From: Quercus robur
Taxonomy: Eukaryota > Streptophyta > Magnoliopsida > Fagales > Fagaceae
Direction of reading: 5' to 3'
NCBI RefSeq assembly: GCF_932294415.1
Contig: NC_065542.1
Span: forward strand, 55,920,406 to 55,984,405
Length of the DNA: 64,000 nucleotides
Made by a program: the position numbers and the translations under genes. Positions 1-9,739 of the stretch are shown one piece after another (the first letter of the stretch is position 1; each line of letters starts with the position of its first letter). The notes under the pieces are model-generated. The model did no database searches, was not told the DNA's origin, and worked only from the letters and a program-made list of their open reading frames with translations.

Positions 1-419
1 AACCATTTCAAGAAACTTTTTTATAGAAAATTGAAAAAGCTAAAAAAAAAAAAAAAAAATTACTTTTTTTTTCTTTTTCCCATAAAAAGTTCCTTAGGGT
101 GCCTCTTAGTAAAATCCTTGTTAAAAAACATTGAAACCAATAGATCCATCCTCACCATTAACAACGATGCCATCCAACCAATCACGATCCTTCAACTTAC
201 AGTTGTCAAATGTGACCATATTAGGGGCTCAAATCCATCTATATGGCATGAAGTCAAAATAGCGTGCAAGCTTATTTTTCTTTTATAATTATTATTACAT
301 TCAATCAAACGGAGATTGAACTGAGTTCTCCATATAAAGGAGACAAACGACGTTATTGAACTATAAAGCTCCTTGCATATGCAAGCTTATTGAAAACAGA
401 TACTTTTGGAAAGCATGGT

Positions 420-2334
420 TTATATTTCTGTCTGGGATTGATAGAGTTTGGAAGCAAGGCGTGGAGTGAGAAGAACTTCAAGGGGAGTTGCCTTAGGTAA
501 GGTAATGCCCAACCCTTCCGTCATATCTACCAGCATATTTGATGGGGTCATGAACTCAAATCCCTGAAGCAAGCGAGCTAGTGCCAAGTAAGATACTTGC
601 AATGCAAATGTGTAACCCGGACAGGCTCGTCTCCCAGACCCAAATGGTATGAACTCAAAATGTTGACCTGAAACATCTATACTTGCATGGCTTGTGAGGA
701 ACCTCTCTGGTAGAAACTTTTCTGGGTCCTCCCAAATTCTTGGATCTCGGTGCAACTTCCACACATTAACAAGCAAACGAGTACCCTTTGGGATGTAATA
801 GCCACAAACATGACAATCCTCCATGGCCTCATGTGGAACTGATAGGGGGCTTGGTGGGTACAAGCGCAATGTTTCCTTCACTATGGCTTGGAGGTAAACT
901 AGATCTTTGATATCATGGTCGTCCACCCACCTATCTCTACCAACCTTGTGATTGAGCTCTTCCTGAGCTTGCTTCAAAGCGTGCTTGTTATTCAATAATA
1001 TGGACGAGCCATGTCAAGTTTAGAGATGTAGTGTCAGAGCCAGCCAAGATGAGATTCTACAATATGAAATTGAGGCCACACTTAATTAGAATTGCACTGG
1101 TTATTAGTTATTACACACGGTGTATGTAACAAAATTTTTCCCTTATTAGAAAGCAATGTTTCTTTATAGGTAAATAAAAGAAAGTACTATCATTATATGA
1201 TAAATTTGAATGAACACGGGTCAAAGTCACTATATATATATATATACCCAATTGATTTTAGGTGTAGAAAAGATTCAATCTATATTTCTTATTCGACAAT
1301 GTAAAAAAATTTACCAATTGAGCCAACTAAAATCAAAAACCAAAATAAAAACATGGTTGATTAATTAAGTAGTGCAATAAATGACTATAACTTACCATTG
1401 CTGTTGCCTTTATAATGGTTTCACGCGTATGGCCAAATGCATCATCCTCAATTTTGGATAACATGACATCGATGAAGTCCAGCTTGTCAGTTGGTTCACT
1501 ACCCTTCAGCCTTCTCATACTATGTTCTTCAACCCAACTTCCTGCTACAGAGTCCAATTCCCTTGCAATACGCTTCATAGATTTTACTTGGCCCAGCAAA
1601 TCAAAACATCCTAGAAATGGAATCAGATCCGAAATGATAGGGACACCAGCTGCGTACATGAAGGCTTTAATATTTTTCCCAATACGTTGTGCCTCTCCAT
1701 CATTTCCATGATTGAAGCTATCAAAATATCTCTTTCCTGCAATCATTTTAGTAATAATATTAAAGGTTAGGCGCTCAACCCACTCACTAATCACCACGTT
1801 GGCTTGGTTGCCCTCGTTGCTCTTGCAGAGAGTGTACAAATCTTTAATCACCGTTTCCACCTCGAATACTTGCACATTCTTTAGTGTTTCAAGCCGACGA
1901 CTAGAGAGGAGTTCTAGCTTGGTTAGCTTTCGCATCATGTGCCAATATTTTCCATAACTGGAAAAACCAAATACTGCATAGTTGTAGCCAAGGTGCTTTC
2001 CTTGGCTAGACATTGGACGTGCAGCAAAAGCCTTGTCATTTGTAGTGAAGCACTCCTTGACTGCCTCATGACTGCTAATCACAAGTGCAGGTTTCATGCC
2101 AAGTCTGATCATGAAGATGGGACCATCTTTATCAGCCATAGCACCAAAGGTTCGTGCAATTGGGTTTTGGCCGCGTAGTTTATGAAGGTGACCTATGATT
2201 GGCAAGGCACCTGATGGCTCTGGCGCCAACATACCCTTAATTTTGTGACTACCAATTCTCACCCTCCATTGATTGTACAATAGAGCCAATAGAAAAATCC
2301 CTGCAATTGCAAGTAGATGGGAAGTAATTTCCAT
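420..2334 (-). pseudogene. Cytochrome P450, CYP82 family, frameshifted copy
   Basis: Two exons, 1396-2334 and 420-1056, around a 339-bp GT-AG intron at 1057-1395, mirror the intact copy at 54205-56133. Exon 1 carries the membrane anchor and the substrate-side helices. Exon 2 carries the ExxR helix (KETLRLYP), the PERF motif and the haem-cysteine loop (FIPFGSGRRACPG). At about 1005/1006 two bases present in the other copy are missing, just after the oxygen-binding AGSDTT motif. The frame then meets a TAA at 988-990, so the product would lack the ExxR and haem-binding regions. Apart from this, only about ten amino acids differ from the intact copy, so the lesion is recent; a sequencing error is the alternative. 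A TATAAAAT box lies at 2396-2403. An in-frame ATG at 2469 exists, but the start at 2334 matches the family N-terminus. Confidence 0.88.
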
Positions 2335-2462
2335 GATGTCCTCAAACTGGAGGGAATGGAGAATACTATGAACTTTCCACCCATAACTTGGTAGTATTTT
2401 ATAACGGTGAGAAAAAATCACGGGCTGACTTTTGACACTCATTTCTTGACTAGTCATAGTTG

Positions 2463-2760
2463 TAGACACTTTTTTTTGTGGCTGAAAGTCACAGTTGTAG
2501 ACTTGCTATGCCTCTCAACTGTTATGATACAGGATATTTGAATTTGTCTAAGTTGTAAAATTTATTTTTTTGCTGAAAGTCATAGTTGTAACTTGTAGAC
2601 TTGCACTGCCTCTCAACTGTTATGCTACAGGAGATTTGTATTCGTCAAAGTTGTACGATTTATTTTTTTGCTGAAAGTCATAGTTGTAGACTTGCACTGC
2701 CTACGTACCATGGTGTTGAGTTTCTTGACCTGGGTTCTCGTCCCATTTAATTATGTTAAA
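2463..2760. repeat. Tandem repeats upstream of CYP82 copy 1
   Basis: About three imperfect units of roughly 100 bp, each containing 'ctgaaagtcatagttgtagac' or a close variant followed by 'actgcctctcaactgt'. They lie directly upstream of the P450 promoter. The equivalent region of copy 2 (56270-56640) has a different arrangement of the same units. Confidence 0.75.
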
Positions 2761-2797
2761 TATATTAGCAATGCAATTTGTTATATCATGTTATATA

Positions 2798-3061
2798 TGT
2801 TAGAGTGGATGCAGAAGGGAAAATATAGAATAGGAACATCGAGAACATGAGGGTTACGTGGTTTAACTTTGTCGGCCTACATCTATGAAATAAACCCTTA
2901 AGAGTTACATCTTTATTGTATAAGAGTGCAGTACAATAACCTGTATTACAATGACCTATAACATGAGTATATATAGACGACTAAACTCTAGATTACTGGT
3001 ACAAATAGGAGTGAGTTTGGGCTTATTACATTGGGCTAATATGTCTAATATATTTTTAACA
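2798..3061. repeat. LTR-like fragment shared by both CYP82 arms
   Basis: The sequence begins TGTTAG, ends TTTTTAACA, and contains text typical of short copia LTRs ('attacattgggctaatatgtc'). Its counterpart in the other arm is about 56634-56902, so it predates the duplication. No internal region and no clean target-site duplication were found. Confidence 0.35.
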
Positions 3062-3118
3062 AATTAGAATGGATGAAGTCAGAAGTGGCTCTTGTATATT
3101 TTATTTGGTCTTGACTTG

Positions 3119-3150
<32 letters not shown>

Positions 3151-3788
3151 CTTGGGAAAAAATTATATACCAAAGCAACTAAAGTAATCTAATCTATTTT
3201 AACCATTTTAATAAAATATTAAATACCTTAACTTGAGAATCACAAGAATTTGAGTTCAATAAAAAAAAAAGTAATACTACATTCATAATATTTTTACAAT
3301 AAATTTTATGTAGTAACTAGTAAGCAATTACAAATTCTAATTTGCAATTAATATTGACACCACTTTTAACCCACTAATAACAATTCATCACATAAGATTT
3401 ATAGTGAAAATACTGTAAACATAATATTACTCTAAAAATAACTTTGCTCCCTCAAACATAATCCTTAACCCCTTAAATAAATAAAAAAGAGGTATAAATA
3501 ACAACAATAAAATTTAGTCCAAGTAACAACAAAGACAACTAGGGGCTACTCTAGAATTTTTTTTAAGGTGGTCACTAAGAAATTGAAGTGATACAAAATC
3601 TCATAAAGAGATAACTTATATATATCATCATCACCCAAAAAAAAAAAAAAAAATACATTACAATTTCTTTATACTAACAAAGAGACAAAGAAAAAAGGGA
3701 CTTATAATAGATAAATGGAAAACTAAGAATACTGAGAAGAGAGTAATAAAATGAGAGATTCTGAAATGATAATATAGAAGAGAAAATT

Positions 3789-3840
<52 letters not shown>

Positions 3841-4194
3841 ATTTGCTACAAATGAGAGTTGAGTCACTAAGGAGAGCAAAATTGTTTTGATTGCAAAACC
3901 AAAGAAATCATGACTATTGTCACCACCAAGGAAATAAAATTATATATTATTTTTATTGAATGGGTGAACGAGTTACAAATTTGAACGATTAAAGATTTTT
4001 ATCTTTTTGTTTTGTTCACTTATTGTTTGGTTGTCTAGTCTTGTTTTTGTTTGGGTTATTTTTGTTGTTATTTGAGCTAATTTTTATTGATGTTATTTAA
4101 GCTCTTTGTTGTTTGTTTAAGGGGTTAAGGATTATATATGCTTGGAGGGCTAGGATTTGTTATGAATTTATTGTGAAAATATTGTGAATATAAC
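3062..4194. other. AT-rich intergenic sequence with (TA)n
   Basis: No gene seen. It contains a TA run at 3121-3150 and a longer one at about 3790-3838, which are variable in the other duplication arm. Open frames here are low-complexity artefacts. Confidence 0.7.
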
Positions 4195-4943
4195 TATAGG
4201 GGCACGATTTTGGGGTTCAGGCCCAATAGGCAGGAGATTCTGGCCTAAAAGTCCCTTAACAATGAATTTGTAGAGAGTAGGTTACAGAACTAGGTCTTTG
4301 ACAGAGGAAACGCAGTTACGACCATGCCATGCAACCAGTTGGTCGTAAGGATATCCCTTCAAACCTTTGGAGTAATGGTCCCTGGGGATGTTTCATATAC
4401 TTCTATCTCTTTTCTCTTTCTCTATCTTTCTCTATCTTTCTCTTCCTTCCTTTCCTTCTTTCAGCTTGCGATCCCCTTTCTATGGGGATCTTCTTCTCTT
4501 ATATAGCATTCTTCCTAAGATCATGACCCTACACTTGTCAACCATCTGACCCTCCACTTGAGTGCCTGTCCCATAGGTTATCCTTCCTCTTTTCTGTGAG
4601 TTGCACTGGCCAAGGTGATTCTGCGTTCCTGTCCCTTCCACATTAATGCGGCTGGAAAAGTAATTCCTTGGCATTTAATGTGGCAGTTGTGGTTGCCCCC
4701 CCCCTTTCCTGGACGTCACGCTTTACTCCTTCGTATTGGGTGACCTTTCGCCAGGTATGGAGTGAGAATTTGACACTTACTTGGCGAGTCCGAGGAGGTA
4801 CTCTTCCTCGGACGCCCCTTAGCAAGCCCGACCCATCATGGTTAGGATGGGATATCCTACGCCCATGCCTTCTCTTCTTATCGTGATTGGGCTTGGTACA
4901 TGAACTACGGCCCAACATCAGCTGACAGATTTTACCCCCCACA
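4195..4943 (-). repeat. 3' LTR of Tat-type gypsy element
   Basis: It is a direct copy of 15133-15884 with about 8 differences. It ends CCCCCCACA in plus orientation and starts TATAGGGG where the other LTR has TGTAGGGG, so the outermost dinucleotide is mutated. It contains a CCGAGGA hairpin at 4788-4813. Confidence 0.95.
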
Positions 4944-4957
4944 ATAGCCCCTCAAAA
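4944..4957 (-). other. Polypurine tract of gypsy element 1
   Basis: On the minus strand TTTTGAGGGGCTAT sits immediately before the 3' LTR, the expected place and composition for the plus-strand primer. The same arrangement occurs in the element at 45812-51759. Confidence 0.65.
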
Positions 4958-5037
4958 TGCCGGCCTTTTCCTGGGGCCGAGGAGAAAAGGCGGGATTTTG
5001 ATACCCACTAGACGGCTCGTGGTGAACCACTGCTTCA

Positions 5038-5189
5038 CACGTGTAGGGGGTGAAGGCATGCCTTTACGTGCCTCATTAATGCTATGGGCAGTTACTGACT
5101 CTGGGGATAGTAACTGCAGCTTTCGAGGTTTTACACTCGCCCAATCCAACGGTTGGAGGCAGAATCTACGGTGGGCAGCGCTTCACGTG
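5038..5189 (+). promoter_or_regulatory. Two G-boxes upstream of the antisense gene
   Basis: Palindromic CACGTG cores occur at 5038-5043 and 5184-5189, about 400 and 250 bp before the antisense gene's ATG. G-boxes bind plant bZIP/bHLH factors. Whether they drive this gene is an inference; no clear TATA box was identified. Confidence 0.35.
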
Positions 5190-5435
5190 CCTTAGACGCG
5201 AGTGCGTCTGTTCAACTTCTACCGAGTATAACAGGCTTTGAGGGTGTTCGTCCCTCACTTTTGACGAGCCTTCCAGTATTCAGAACTTCTCAGAGCTTAT
5301 TCCTTCAGTCCGTTCTTACTTCCGCTGCCATTCTCTTGAAGACTCCTTCGTGCCTCTTACCCGTAAGTGCGTGCTTCTTCTCCATTATTCTTCATTAATC
5401 ATACTGCCTTCAAGTTGTTTTTAGGATTAGAGGGG

Positions 5436-7901
5436 ATGGGTAGGCTTGAGAAAATGGTAAATTCTCCGGCCGGTATGGCGGGCTTCAGGGCGAAGTATCG
5501 TATCCCACCGGAGGTAGGTTTAGAGTACTGTCATCTGGAGGACATTTTGCTCAAACGGAGAACAGGAGAAGTCGCAATTCCAATGATAGCCTTCGTGGAA
5601 GGAGGAATGACTATTCCAATGGGGAGAATAACTAGGGATTACCTACGTGGTCATAGGTTGGCCCCCCATCAATGCACTGCTAATCTGTTCCGGATCCTGG
5701 GGTGTGTCGAAACCCTGAACGATCAGATGAACCTCGGCCTCTCATGGCACGATGTGGTTCATCTTTATGAATGCCACAAGCTCGGCGACACCTACTATCT
5801 AAAGTCTAGGAATGACGAAGTGAGGTTGATATCCTGCCTTTCGAAGTCCAGCAAAGGCTTGAAGGACGACCATTTGATCGTCTCCGGGCCATGGTCCGAC
5901 GGTCCTTACTGTCCGACTAGGGCGGGAAAGCCAGGTGGGGTGTCGTAGGACTAGATGCCATGGGGAGGACTTTGGTTTCAAGCTCCTCCCCCTTATTTCC
6001 TTTTTTTTTTTTTTTATTTTATTTTATTTTAAACTTGTTGGTTTGGTTGCATGTCTCCTCGGACTAACATAAATCTTTTAACGGCCTTTGCAGACAAAAG
6101 ACTAACAACTCCTCAGCTGAGCCTAGTCAATATCCCGGCCCTAAATTACCTCCTGAGGTCCGAGATTTTTGTTAGCGAGGACGGACAACTACGGTCGGCT
6201 CCTTTGATTTTGGATTACACTCCGCTCACTCGAGCCCAGGTAGAAGCCGGACAAGCTATAAGGGCCGGTAGTCCGAGATTAGCACGGATTGACGTATCCA
6301 TACCAGGGTTCCTCGCTGATACAGATCTGCCTCCTATTCAGTTACCTCCCCAACGCGTCTTTCCCCCAGTAGTTATCCCGGAGGAGGAGGCCGGCTCTTC
6401 ACATTCATCCTTAGAGGATCAGATAGACCAGTTCCAATTTACTGAGGAAGGGGAGGCTTCGGTCAGAGTAGTAGAGATCTCCGACTCTGACGCTGATTTA
6501 GACCGTGCCTCAGCGGCTCCTGGTATTGGTTTGGTCATCGCACAACCTGATATCAGTGAGGACACAGAAGAAGAAGAAGAAGGAATGGACCTCCAGCCGA
6601 GGACTGGCCTTAGGGGTCTTCTATCCAACAGGTCCAAAGGGCAGACCTCTAAGGAACTCCCGAAAGGGCAGGTCGTCTCTAAATCCCCCGCTCCTCCTCC
6701 CCCTCCCTCGTCGGGTGCGGCGCTGAAGCCTATGCCTAATCTAAGGCGAAAAAGGCCTGTAGAAGAGGCGGAGGAGGGAGAGGTTGCCCGTGAGAAAGTC
6801 GGGCCTAAAAAGAAGGGCAAGGAAACGAAAGAGCCCCGAGAAAAAAGAACCAGGTCCACTGAGAGCCGAGATGAGGCGGTCACTCAGAGGGGACCACGAA
6901 CATGGTCTCCTCGGATCGAGCTAGATGGCGCTCCAATCCTCTGGGATGCGACCCTATGGGAGTCCCAGCGTGAGCAAGCTTCGTTCATGGCTGAAGCGTT
7001 GCAGCAGCCTCTTCTCCTGCCCCGTGATATGGAAGGCCTCAGGAAGATTCGTCAGCCAGAGCTTTTCATGTCACTGAAGAGGGACATGGCTGTGGTAAGT
7101 GGAATCTTCTATCTTATCTTCGTGTTGAGAACCCTCTTATCGTCTTATCTTAGTATCGTCTTCATTTCCATCTGAGTGCAGGTCACCCAACAAATTTATG
7201 TTGCTGAGGAGTGGGCCAAGAAAGCTCGTGAGGATGCGCATAAGGAGGCTCAGTCCCGTGCTACAACTGAGAGGGCCGCGAGCGATCTCAAACGAGATCT
7301 TGATCGTAAGGATCATGAGCTAAAAGAAGTGAAGAAGGCCAATGCGAGTGCAGAGGCTGGCCTGAAGAATGCTGAAAAGCAAACCGAAGAGCTGCGCAAG
7401 CAGCTCCGACACTCTGAGGAAAGGCTGTCAGCGGAGCAACAAGCGGTTTCGGAGCTTAAGGCTGAGTTTGCAAAGGCTAAGGAGGAAGCCCGCTTGTCCA
7501 GGGAGGTTGCCGAGAAGGCTGTGGCGGCTTCGTATGAACGTGGGGTTCATGATACTGAGGAGAGATTGACCGAGGAAGTTGCCACCGTCTGCAGGGATTA
7601 TGTCACCTCGACCTGGGGATTGGCCATGGATCGGGCAGCCGTCCCCGCCGATTCTGATCTCAGGAAAGCTGAGAACATCTTTTACCCTGCGGAGATACGT
7701 GAGACTCCTAGGGAGGTCGCCTCCACTGAGCCCCTTCCAGCAGATTCCCCCATTCCCGAGGCTGGGGGCATGGAGCAAGCTATGCAGGGTCAGTCACCCG
7801 AGGACAGTCTCCGCATCAGCGAGATCCTTGCCCAGGCCCAGGAGATCGCCCCAGAGAACCCAGCAGTAGATGATCAGCCTGCCCCAACTCAGGGCCCTTA
7901 G
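5436..7901 (+). CDS. Antisense three-exon gene of gypsy element 1 (putative gypsy-type transposon domain, coiled coil)
   Basis: Exons 5436-5934, 6094-7094 and 7182-7901 (739 codons plus stop) run opposite to gag-pol. Introns are GT-AG in phases 1 and 0, and all three exons join in frame. Residues 1-166 resemble the plant 'putative gypsy type transposon' domain (PF04195), with the block AFVEGGMTIPMG and RLAPHQCTANLFRILGC. A Pro- and Ser-rich, acidic linker (EEEEE near residue 322) and a basic KKKGK stretch follow. Exon 3 is a Lys/Glu/Ala-rich coiled coil (about 505-625) with a conserved tail motif AENIFYP near residue 662. A diverged homologue with the same exon phases is at 47050-49490. Function is unknown. 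Antisense ORFs are known in Tat elements. The basic stretch could be nuclear-targeting or nucleic-acid binding (inference). Confidence 0.82.
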
Positions 7902-8254
7902 GGACATAGAATAGGAATTCGTCAGTCCCGCTTTTGTACTTCGTTTTGTTTGATCCTTGCTAATATTTCTGAACTGAATTACTTTGAACATTATATGACA
8001 ATTTCATTACATATATCGCTGCTTTACTCTATTTTGTTTTCATCATGAATGGATATCGGTTTTACTCTTTTAGTGCTTAAAGTCAAACAATAATGAATGA
8101 ATACGTTAGGATTGCGACACTTTGTAATTGAGCAACAACGATTACAATGCTGATTTTTCCCAAGTCCGTGGCCAAGAATCCGCGCAGGACTTGGGCATCC
8201 TTTAACGCTTTTCGTGAATCATAAACGGTTAACCCTTGATGAAAGAATTGGGTG
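7902..8254. other. 3' flank of antisense gene with degenerate array units
   Basis: AT-rich sequence after the antisense gene's stop. From about 8150 onward there are diverged copies of the 81-bp unit ('cccaagtccgtggccaag ... gcaggacttgggc'), the decaying edge of the array. No gene. Confidence 0.6.
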
Positions 8255-9712
8255 GTTAATTTCCCCCAAGCCTGTGGTCCGAGGATCCATGCAGGACTTG
8301 GGTTCTGTTTAACACTTACTGAAAATTGCTGTTTGGTTAATTTCCCTCAAGTCTGTGGTCCGAGGAGCCATGCAGGACTAGGGTTCTGTTTAACACCTAC
8401 TGAAAGTTGCTGCGTGGTTAATTTCCCCCAAGTCTGTGGTCCGAGGAGCCATGCAGGACTTGGGTTCTGTTTAACACCTACTGAAAGTTGCTGCGCGGTT
8501 AATTTCCCCCAAGTCTGTGGTCCGAGGAGCCATGCAGGACTAGGGTTCTGTTTAACACCTACTGAAAATCGTTGTGTGGTTAATTTCCCCCAAGTCTGTG
8601 GTCCGAGGAGCCATGCAGGACTTGGGTTCTGTTTAACACCTACTGAAAATTGCTGCGTGGTTAATTTCCCCCAAGTATGTGGTCCGAGGAGCCATGCAGG
8701 ACTTGGGTTCTGTTTAACACCTACTGAAAATTGCTGTTTGGTTAATTTCCCCCAAGTCTGTGGTCCGAGGAGCCATGCAAGACTTGGGTTCTGTTTAACA
8801 CCTACTGAAAATTGCTGTTTGGTTAATTTCCCCCAAGTCTATGGTCCGAGGAGCCATGCAGGACTTGGGTTCTGTTTAACACCTACTGAAAGTTGCTGCG
8901 CGGTTAATTTCCCCAAAGTCTGTGGTCCGAGGAGCCATGCAGGACTAGGGTTCTGTTTAACACCTACTGAAAATCGTTGGGTGGTTAATTTCCCCCAAGT
9001 CTGTGGTCCGAGGAGCCATGCAGGACTTGGGTTCTGTTTAACACCTACTAAAAATTGCTGCGTGGTTAATTTCCCCCAAGTCTGTGGTCCGAGGAGCCAT
9101 GCAGGACTTGGGTTCTGTTTAACACCTACTGAAAATTGCTGTTTGGTTAATTTCCCCCAAGTCTGTGGTCCGAGGAGCCATGCAGGACTTGGGTTCTGTT
9201 TAACACCTACTGAAAGTTGCTGCATGGTTAATTTCCCCCAAGTCTGTGGTCCGAGGAGCCATGCAGGACTTGGGTTCTGTTTAACACCTACTGAAAGTTG
9301 CTGCGCGGTTAATTTCCCCCAAGTTTGTGGTCCGAGGAGCCATGCAGGACTAGGGTTCTGTTTAACACCTACTGAAAATCGTTGGGTGGTTAATTTCCCC
9401 CAAGTCTGTGGTCCGAGGAGCCATGCAGGACTTGGGTTCTGTTTAACACCTACTGAAAATTGCTGCGTGGTTAATTTCCCCCAAGTCTGTGGTCCGAGGA
9501 GCCATGCAGGACTTGGGTTCTGTTTAACACCTACTGAAAATTGCTGTTTGGTTAATTTCCCCCAAGTCTGTGGTCCGAGGAGCCATGCAGGACTTGGGTT
9601 CTGTTTAACACCTACTGAAAGTTGCTGCGTGGTTAATTTCTCCCAAGTCTGTGGTCCGAGGAGCCATGCAGGACTTGGGTTCTGTTTAACACCTACTGAA
9701 AATTGTATAGTA
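8255..9712. repeat. 81-bp tandem array, 18 units, in gypsy element 1
   Basis: Eighteen consecutive units each start GTTAATTTC at exact 81-bp spacing (8255, 8336 ... 9632) with no indel. The core is TCCGAGGAGCCATGCAGGAC followed by TTGGGTTCTGT. Variants recur every five units: the 'ggactaggg' variant lies at about 8541, 8946 and 9351, exactly 405 bp apart, revealing a higher-order repeat. The array sits between the convergent ends of the antisense gene and pol. Because 81 is divisible by three, a long open frame results, but it lacks an ATG and is not called as a gene. Confidence 0.95.
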
Positions 9713-9739
9713 GAACGACATCAAGTAAAATATTTTTCA

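Larger units (their letters stand above)
1..4194. repeat. Segmental duplication, left arm (CYP82 copy 1)
   Basis: The stretch aligns almost base for base with 53802-58008 and contains the left P450, its upstream repeats and AT-rich flank. The duplicated sequence resumes at 16087-16352 after the gypsy insertion, matching 58004-58233. The similarity begins at the first base of the window, so the left edge lies outside. The arms differ by scattered substitutions, short indels and microsatellite lengths. Bases 1-419 are 3' flank of the P450 with an A-run and no gene of their own. Confidence 0.93.

Noticed and set aside
420..2334. CYP82 copy 1 as a functional gene
   Set aside because: The 2-bp deletion after the I-helix gives an early stop before the haem-binding region; kept as pseudogene pending check of the base call.
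4324..4942. Short frames inside the gypsy LTRs (also at 15262-15883, 46013-46515 and 51320-51808) as coding genes
   Set aside because: They occur in LTR sequence in several frames on both strands, with no domain; they repeat only because the LTRs repeat.
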